From Symbiodinium natans (lineage: Eukaryota > Sar > Dinophyceae > Suessiales > Symbiodiniaceae), in assembly GCA_905221605.1 (NCBI GenBank), contig CAJNDS010002218.1:395001-459000 (forward strand): a stretch of 64,000 nt of DNA, read 5' to 3'. Both the position numbers and the translations under genes were made by a program. This document shows positions 61,801 through 64,000 of the stretch, one piece after another. Position 1 is the first letter of the stretch. Every line of letters starts with the position of its first letter. Below the pieces are notes generated by a model that was not told the DNA's origin, searched no databases, and was given only the letters and a program-made list of their open reading frames with translations.

Positions 61801-64000
61801 ACCCTAAACCCTAAACCCGAATTTCGAAGGATCTGAGAACAGAGCGAGTTTTTTGTTTTGTTTTGTTTTTTTTTTTTTTTGGGGGGGGGGGGGGGGGTTG
61901 GATTCGTGACGTGAGGGTTGCGAACTTTAAGGTCTGTGTGGGGCTTTAGGGTTTTGTTTGTGGGCAAGATCACACCGCAGACCCCTGACCTTCAACCACA
62001 AAGCAATATAGGGGTCGGAAGAAGTACGAATCGTATTCGCCATATTCTCTCCATGTACTTTTTCGACAAACTAACCCCAAAACCCCATACAAATTCTCTA
62101 GGGCCACAAAACCCTAAGACCCCTCTTTTAATTTTTAAGGCCCCTTTATATTCGAGAAAGAACTCGGCATCTGGGCGTTCTCCATTTTCTTGGAAAGGTC
62201 TCGCAACTTAGGGTGTCTGCAGGTGAAGTGCCTGCGCTTAGGATTGCATCCCAACAACCCTAAACCCTAAACCTTGCACCCTAGACCCTAAACCCCAAAC
62301 CCTAAACCCTAAACCCTGGACCCTAAACCCCCAAACCTTAACCCTAAACCCTGAACCCTAAGCCCTACACCCAAAACCCTGAACGCTGAACCCTAAACCC
62401 TAAAGCTAAAGCCTAGGTCTGTACCCAACCAGATCGCGACGCTTTTGGACACCTACGTGAGCCTCTGGGACCTATAGTAGGGTTTAGGGTTTAGGGTTTA
62501 GGGTTTAGGGTTTAGGGTTTAGGGTTTAGGGTTTAGGGTTTAGGGTTTAGGGTTTAGGGTTTAGGATGAGGCTCCCCTGTAGGGGTGTTCCTTTAAGGAA
62601 TGCCTTCCATGCGGGTACTTAAGACTCGGGGAACCCCGGGCTTGGCACGCAGCACGAGCTTTCCTTCGGTTTCGCATGCTCCGGGCCCCGGAAGCTGCGG
62701 TGGAACGGATCGGCTCGATTGTCCAGGGTTTAGGGTTTAGGGTTTAGGGTTTAGGGTTTAGGGTTTAAGGTTTAAGGTTTAGGGTTTAGGGTTTAGGGTT
62801 TAAGGTTTAGGGTTTAGGGTTTAGGGTTCCATCGCCAATTCAACACCATGGCACAGTTGGCTCCAGCGCAGGCTGTGGACAGATCGTTGCTGGCCCAAGG
62901 ATTGGTGACAGGTCGAAAGGGATGACCTGCTCAAGGCTGCCGTGATGCAGAGCATGTGCCAGAGTCGGAAACAAGTGCTGCGCCGTAAGACTCTAGTGGT
63001 TCAGCAGGTGCTTGAGAAAGCCTCACAAGAAACCCTAGACCCCCTAAACGCCACACCTCAAGCCAGAACTTTCATATCCCTAAGCCTTGAACCCTAAACC
63101 CTAAACCCGAAACCCTAAACCCTAAACCCTACACCCTAAACCCTACACCCTAGACCCTAGACCCTAGACCCTAGACCCTAAACCCTAAACCCTAGACCCT
63201 AAGCCCTAAACCCTAAACCCTAAACCCTAACCCTAAACCCCTGCCTAAAGTCGAGATGTGAGCCTTGGGCTGAAGGGTTCAAATTCGCTTGAAAGGCTTC
63301 GGGGGGTTTGGAAGACCTGGGTCGTTTCGGGTTCATCTAAGCTTGCAGCCTCCAGGGTTTGGGTTTTAGGGCCCTAAAACCCCAAACCCTAAGCCTTAAA
63401 CCTTAAACCTTAAACCTTAAACCTTAAACCTAAACCCTAAACCTTAAACCTTAAACCTTAAACCTTAAACCTTAAACCTTAAACCTTAAACCTTTAGACC
63501 TTAAACTTTAAACCTCAAACCTTAGACCTTAAACCTGAAACTTTAAACTTTAAACTTTAAACCTTAAACCTTAAACCTTAGACCTTGACAACTCAAACCC
63601 TGAAAACCTGCACGCTTCGAGGTCTCCGGCGCGTGCAGTCGCTCCTGGCGTGCCAGTCGGACGACCGCCCGCGGACTCAAGGAGCAAGGTGCAGGATTGT
63701 CTGGGCGTCGGGGCTTGTGAGCCCGAAACCCTAAATCCTAAACCCTTAACCCTAAACCCTAATTAAGCCCTAACCCTAAACCCTATACCCTAAACCCTAA
63801 GCCCTAAACCCTACACACCCTAAACCCTAAACCCTAACCCTTCAGTTGAACTTTTCGGTCTGGGGCCTAAGGAATGAGGGGTCCCTTAGTGAATCTTAGG
63901 GTAGATACATGGTCCCTTAGTATGGGCCTTTAAAAGGGGACCCCTTATATGCGCCTTAATGATATACCCTACACAAATTAAGGACCCAGACTTGAGAACC
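40749..64000 (+). CDS. ABCC/MRP-type ABC transporter gene, 28 inferred exons, 3' part outside the window
   Basis: Full-span entry; exons are listed separately. ABCC proteins are membrane pumps for organic anions and conjugates. The joined exons give a cytosolic N-terminus from an ATG in good context (GGCCATGG), a LTWV..RL motif, [16 protein letters not shown], helices ending in YRKSPL, YTIG, FFHWS with paired helices, the QQDRK.YYSEAVK.YAFL..MRVVK...E cytosolic loop, a long amphipathic segment with REAEL, and AAIAFT...[16 protein letters not shown]. This order is that of ABCC transmembrane domain 1. Exons are 19-96 nt; introns up to 4.6 kb are dominated by telomere-like arrays. Inferred donors: 10 GT, 13 GC, 5 GA. 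The nucleotide-binding domain is not in the window. Head-to-tail with the ABCA gene, which ends less than 0.8 kb upstream. Confidence 0.82.
41521..41547 (+). CDS. ABCC micro-exon C2 (27 nt)
   Basis: Acceptor GGCGCAG; reads ASPEDASWP, like the P..(N/D)AS segment before the first ABCC domain; GT donor GTGAGC. The following 4.6-kb intron contains simple repeats, a gene fragment and a LINE remnant. Confidence 0.5.
41871..42130. other. AT-rich island
   Basis: About 260 bp of AATT/TTAA-rich sequence with recurring (A/T)ATTCAACTAA and TTAATT words, no GGG and no TTTAGGG. It contrasts sharply with its surroundings. Coding signal absent. Confidence 0.8.
42690..42890 (+). repeat. minisatellite, 20-23-bp unit
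   Basis: Nine or so copies of GTTAAGAAGGTATGTGGGGG, losing the GAAGG part toward the right. Confidence 0.9.
42900..43470 (+). repeat. (GAGAGAAA)n purine tract
   Basis: About 570 bp of purine-only plus strand. All six frames are long and open, hence the spurious low-complexity ORFs on both strands. Confidence 0.97.
43578..43873 (+). repeat. (CAGAGA)n hexamer tract
   Basis: About 48 units, ending 6 bp before the exon at 43880. In the frame of that exon it would read Asp-Arg repeats. Confidence 0.97.
43880..44302 (+). CDS. putative membrane-protein gene fragment, two exons
   Basis: Not recognised. Exon 43880-43993 ([20 protein letters not shown], then a hydrophobic stretch) joins in frame to 44039-44302 ([18 protein letters not shown], later an acidic segment, TGA at 44300). 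The 45-bp intron 43994-44038 has a classical GTGAGT donor, a pyrimidine tract and CTAG|G, unlike the telomere-repeat introns around it. Two hydrophobic segments suggest membrane association. Upstream the frame stays open through (GACAGA)n, which would encode Asp-Arg repeats, so the true start is unknown. It lies in the 4.6-kb ABCC intron 41548-46161, directly upstream of a LINE remnant; it may be a retrocopy or pseudogene. Confidence 0.45.
44470..45070 (+). mobile_element. LINE-type retrotransposon remnant (end of reverse-transcriptase ORF)
   Basis: Translation in shifted frames gives [40 protein letters not shown] (compare the LLYG(S/L)E.W.L......L..(L/F) block after the RT domain of non-LTR elements), [10 protein letters not shown], then [20 protein letters not shown]. 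Frames change near 44549 and 44790, so it is inactive. It ends in AGTAGC followed by a run of A at 45055-45064. Its last part is homologous to the fragment at 1-217. Confidence 0.65.
45501..46160 (+). repeat. CCCTCAG, CCCTAAA and CCCCAAA arrays before ABCC exon C3
   Basis: (CCCTCAG)n at 45450-45503, (CCCTAAA)n at 45504-45600, mixed CCCTAAA/CCCCAAA at 45970-46155. The unique island 45290-45420 has a coding-like frame ([23 protein letters not shown]) of unknown origin. Confidence 0.85.
46162..46217 (+). CDS. ABCC exon C3
   Basis: Acceptor CCCTCAG; reads [18 protein letters not shown], matching ABCC S.LTF.W...L..... GA donor (TGCA|GATCGC) in phase with C4. Confidence 0.7.
46258..46915 (+). repeat. 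TTTAGGG array then CCCTAAA array, ABCC intron 46218-46947
   Basis: (TTTAGGG)13 at 46258-46350 follows the donor; (CCCTAAA)17 at 46798-46915 precedes the acceptor. Confidence 0.93.
46948..46999 (+). CDS. ABCC exon C4
   Basis: Acceptor AAGCCAG; reads [16 protein letters not shown], corresponding to the ABCC ..L...(F)...W... linker. GT donor, phase 0. Confidence 0.68.
47749..47802 (+). CDS. ABCC exon C5
   Basis: Acceptor CGTTGAG; reads [18 protein letters not shown], the ABCC PSL..AL...F entry to the membrane domain. GC donor (CCAG|GCCCTG) with acceptor CAG|GCGCTC downstream. Confidence 0.75.
48271..48355 (+). mobile_element. MITE-like element, family 4 (weak)
   Basis: CGAAACTGGGGATACC...CCCCCTGTTTTCG, inverted ends of about 12 bp. 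53242-53406 has related ends (CCCGAAACAGG / CCCCCGTTTCGG) and the shared word TAGGATTC. Confidence 0.4.
48570..48595 (+). CDS. ABCC exon C6 (26 nt)
   Basis: Acceptor TCCGCAG; reads [10 protein letters not shown] donor leaves CT, completed by G of C7 so that L precedes QP.LL. Confidence 0.7.
48831..48879 (+). CDS. ABCC exon C7 (QPxLL)
   Basis: Acceptor GAACCCAG; reads [16 protein letters not shown], the ABCC (Q)P.LL..L(I/L) motif. GA donor (GGAG|GACCCA). Confidence 0.78.
49140..49555 (+). repeat. TTTAGGG array then CCCTAAA array, ABCC intron 48880-49562
   Basis: Mixed TTTAGGG/TTTGGGG at 49140-49262; CCCTAAA at 49373-49460 and 49491-49545 ending at the acceptor. Confidence 0.92.
49563..49585 (+). 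CDS. ABCC micro-exon C8 (23 nt)
   Basis: Acceptor CCCCAG; reads EQRREQR. The GC donor leaves CT and fits C9. Confidence 0.5.
50131..50157 (+). CDS. ABCC micro-exon C9 (27 nt)
   Basis: Acceptor GAACCCAG; reads QSLGIAAS, start of the helix that C10 continues. GC donor (CTGT|GCCTCT). Confidence 0.58.
50644..50686 (+). CDS. ABCC exon C10 (membrane helix)
   Basis: Acceptor TGGTGAG; reads [16 protein letters not shown] donor GTGAGA. Confidence 0.75.
50896..50919 (+). CDS. ABCC micro-exon C11 (24 nt)
   Basis: Acceptor CTCCTGCAG with a pyrimidine-rich tract; reads [10 protein letters not shown] donor, phase 0. Confidence 0.62.
51393..51453 (+). CDS. ABCC exon C12 (YRKSPL)
   Basis: Acceptor TTGCCAG; reads [20 protein letters not shown], matching the ABCC ...L...(I/V)YRK(S/A)L.L motif. 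GT donor (TTAA|GTCGGA). Confidence 0.85.
51944..51984 (+). CDS. ABCC exon C13 (TIGD-like)
   Basis: Acceptor GCCCGAG; reads [13 protein letters not shown], like the ABCC ...(T)(I/V)G(D/K)..N segment. The frame stays open to 52009 (DLQSSGLG); a GA donor at 51985 restores phase with C14, so the end is uncertain. Confidence 0.72.
53077..53136 (+). CDS. ABCC exon C14 (membrane helix)
   Basis: Acceptor GGTGCAG; reads [20 protein letters not shown], matching the ABCC (F)(F/L)H..W..(P).(I)......L helix. GT donor. Confidence 0.82.
53242..53406 (+). mobile_element. MITE-like element, family 4 (weak)
   Basis: Ends CCCGAAACAGG and CCCCCGTTTCGG are inverted. The interior repeats TATAGACCC. Relatives at 48271 and, partly, 56040-56090. 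Confidence 0.4.
53924..53985 (+). CDS. ABCC exon C15 (membrane helix)
   Basis: Acceptor TTCCTCAG; reads [20 protein letters not shown], the ABCC LY..(L/I)G.(A).L.G pattern. GC donor leaves CT, completed by G of C16. Confidence 0.82.
54631..54667 (+). CDS. ABCC exon C16
   Basis: Acceptor AGCGGAG; reads [12 protein letters not shown], the ABCC ......(L).(P) helix end. GT donor; the frame remains open about 40 bp further. Confidence 0.75.
54765..54920 (+). repeat. (CCCCAAAA)n block
   Basis: About 18 copies of an 8-mer whose complement TTTTGGGG is the telomere unit of some ciliates. It sits among CCCTAAA units in ABCC intron 54668-55829. Confidence 0.95.
55195..55375 (+). repeat. (CCCCAAA)n then (CCCTAAA)n block
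   Basis: Fourteen or so CCCCAAA units change abruptly to CCCTAAA at about 55292 and back at about 55335. Confidence 0.93.
55830..55886 (+). CDS. ABCC exon C17
   Basis: Acceptor CCGCCAAG; reads [19 protein letters not shown], the basic helix following the ABCC P...(L/I). GA donor (CCAG|GAGCTC). Confidence 0.78.
56317..56463 (+). mobile_element. MITE-like element, family 3
   Basis: CTAGGGGTAGTTGCATGGTC at the left; GGGACCATGTAACTACGTTA at the right. Best-preserved copy of the family; ABCC intron 55887-57197. Confidence 0.7.
56745..56950 (+). repeat. (CCCTAAA)n array
   Basis: About 29 units, the longest perfect heptamer run in the right half of the window. Confidence 0.97.
57198..57216 (+). 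CDS. ABCC micro-exon C18 (19 nt)
   Basis: Acceptor TGATGAG; reads ARMVVC; the GT donor leaves A, completed by GG of C19. Confidence 0.5.
57562..57643 (+). CDS. ABCC exon C19 (QQDRK motif)
   Basis: Acceptor CTCAGCAG; reads [20 protein letters not shown] then EAVKLY. ABCC proteins carry ..(Q)...(D).R...(N/S)E.(L/V)....K. at this place. GC donor leaves GC, completed by G of C20. Confidence 0.85.
57812..57853 (+). CDS. ABCC exon C20
   Basis: Acceptor CTGGAG; reads [13 protein letters not shown], the ABCC ..(I/M)(R).(V)K.(F/Y).(W/L)E element. GC donor (TCGA|GCGACT) completes GAG with C21. Confidence 0.85.
57925..58345 (+). repeat. (CCCCCTAAA)n block
   Basis: About 45 copies of a 9-bp variant before ABCC exon C21, with occasional CCCCCTGAA and CCCCCTAAC units. 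Confidence 0.96.
58375..58444 (+). CDS. ABCC exon C21
   Basis: Acceptor CTCCGAG; reads [20 protein letters not shown] then KRK, the ABCC R..E(L).... cytosolic helix. GC donor, phase 0. Confidence 0.85.
59438..59500 (+). CDS. ABCC exon C22 (membrane helix)
   Basis: Acceptor TGGAGAG; reads [20 protein letters not shown] then F. GC donor at 59501 opens the intron with the CGACCG hairpin array. Confidence 0.82.
59850..60785 (+). repeat. array of CGACCG...AGGTCG hairpin units
   Basis: About thirty imperfect units of the type GTTCGACCGTTAGGTCGCTA separated by short spacers (GGCACTTAGGAAG, GGCCCCCAGTA, GATAAATGGAAG). Each unit is a small inverted repeat, and a higher-order period of three to four units is visible. 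Lies in ABCC intron 59501-60806. Confidence 0.9.
60807..60860 (+). CDS. ABCC exon C23 (AAIAFT)
   Basis: Acceptor TTTTTTTCAG; reads [18 protein letters not shown], the ABCC LT...(A)F(T/S).L helix start. GC donor, phase 0. Confidence 0.85.
61263..61402 (+). mobile_element. MITE-like element, family 1
   Basis: CTCGGAGGTTCATGGTACTT to GGTACCATGAAGCTCCAAG; preceded by TA. Same length (140 bp) as the copy at 9251. ABCC intron 60861-61715. Confidence 0.8.
61716..61769 (+). CDS. ABCC exon C24
   Basis: Acceptor CCGAGAG; reads [18 protein letters not shown], the ABCC .L(F)..L(R/K).(P/S)(M)..(L/P) stretch. GC donor, phase 0. Confidence 0.82.
62433..62460 (+). CDS. ABCC exon C25 (28 nt)
   Basis: Acceptor CAACCAG; reads [11 protein letters not shown] donor (GTGA|GCCTCT) completes a codon with CA of C26. 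Confidence 0.75.
62479..62820 (+). repeat. TTTAGGG arrays flanking ABCC exon C26
   Basis: (TTTAGGG)12 at 62479-62564 before exon C26 and (TTTAGGG/TTTAAGG)n at 62727-62828 directly after its donor. Confidence 0.93.
62653..62720 (+). CDS. ABCC exon C26 (end of transmembrane domain 1)
   Basis: Acceptor GCACGCAG; reads [20 protein letters not shown], like ABCC (V)S..R(I/L)..FL..(P)E. GT donor, phase 0. Confidence 0.78.
62912..63007 (+). CDS. ABCC exon C27 (linker)
   Basis: Acceptor TGACAG; begins [20 protein letters not shown] and ends [11 protein letters not shown] donor (GCAG|GTGCTT). Reads as a charged linker before the nucleotide-binding domain; no motif. Confidence 0.65.
63390..63580 (+). 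repeat. (CCTTAAA)n block
   Basis: About 25 copies of the variant CCTTAAA, degenerating to CTTTAAA at the right end, before ABCC exon C28. Confidence 0.93.
63622..63681 (+). CDS. ABCC exon C28 (last in the window)
   Basis: Acceptor CTTCGAG; reads [21 protein letters not shown] donor (CAAG|GAGCAA). The phase to C27 is not resolved. Confidence 0.5.
63890..64000 (+). mobile_element. MITE-like element, family 3, cut by the window edge
   Basis: GGGTAGATACATGGTCCCTT matches the family 3 left end; the right end is outside the window. Confidence 0.5.

Overview
The window is nuclear DNA of a dinoflagellate, or a very close relative. Plant-type telomere heptamers (TTTAGGG/CCCTAAA) and their variants are everywhere. 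Coding sequence is cut into exons of about 19-100 bp. The 5' splice sites that keep the reading frame open are GT, GC or GA, all paired with AG acceptors that usually read AG|G; this is the dinoflagellate splice-site pattern. No rRNA, tRNA, CRISPR or prokaryote-style operon was seen, and I cannot name the species.

The main result is that the non-repeat islands between the telomere-like arrays are exons of two large, same-strand ABC transporter genes, and the arrays form most of their introns. Gene 1 (about 266-39,962) is an ABCA-type transporter that enters from the left edge. Its exons give, in order, a large extracellular domain (266-12,000), the PFP motif and first membrane helices (12,997-14,048), the DKE..M..MGM coupling region (14,558-15,359), further helices (16,037-19,590), a LSP..G..E..G..F segment (20,572-21,927), the last helix (25,871-25,927), a linker, and a nucleotide-binding domain with Walker A, Q-loop, LSGGQ, Walker B and D-loop (31,847-39,938). 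I found no H-loop exon after that. Gene 2 (about 40,749 to the right edge) is an ABCC/MRP-type transporter. It has an ATG-initiated cytosolic N-terminus and transmembrane domain 1, and its nucleotide-binding domain must lie beyond the window.

Other genes sit inside these introns. An intronless SET-domain methyltransferase-like gene (23,596-25,418, one frameshift) lies in a 3.9-kb ABCA intron. A small two-exon membrane-protein-like fragment with an ordinary 45-bp intron (43,880-44,302) and a decayed LINE-type retrotransposon lie in the 4.6-kb second intron of the ABCC gene. Another LINE 3' fragment is at 1-217. At least four families of short inverted-repeat (MITE-like) elements are scattered through the introns, one nested in another, one interrupted by a telomere-like array and one apparently supplying a 5' splice site. 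Minisatellites, homopolymer runs, a 0.9-kb array of CGACCG hairpins and a 0.25-kb AT-rich island make up most of the rest.

All exon boundaries come from reading-frame continuity plus family motifs known to me, not from transcripts. Motif-bearing exons are firm. The extracellular-domain exons are less certain, and a few open-frame islands that broke the chain were rejected.
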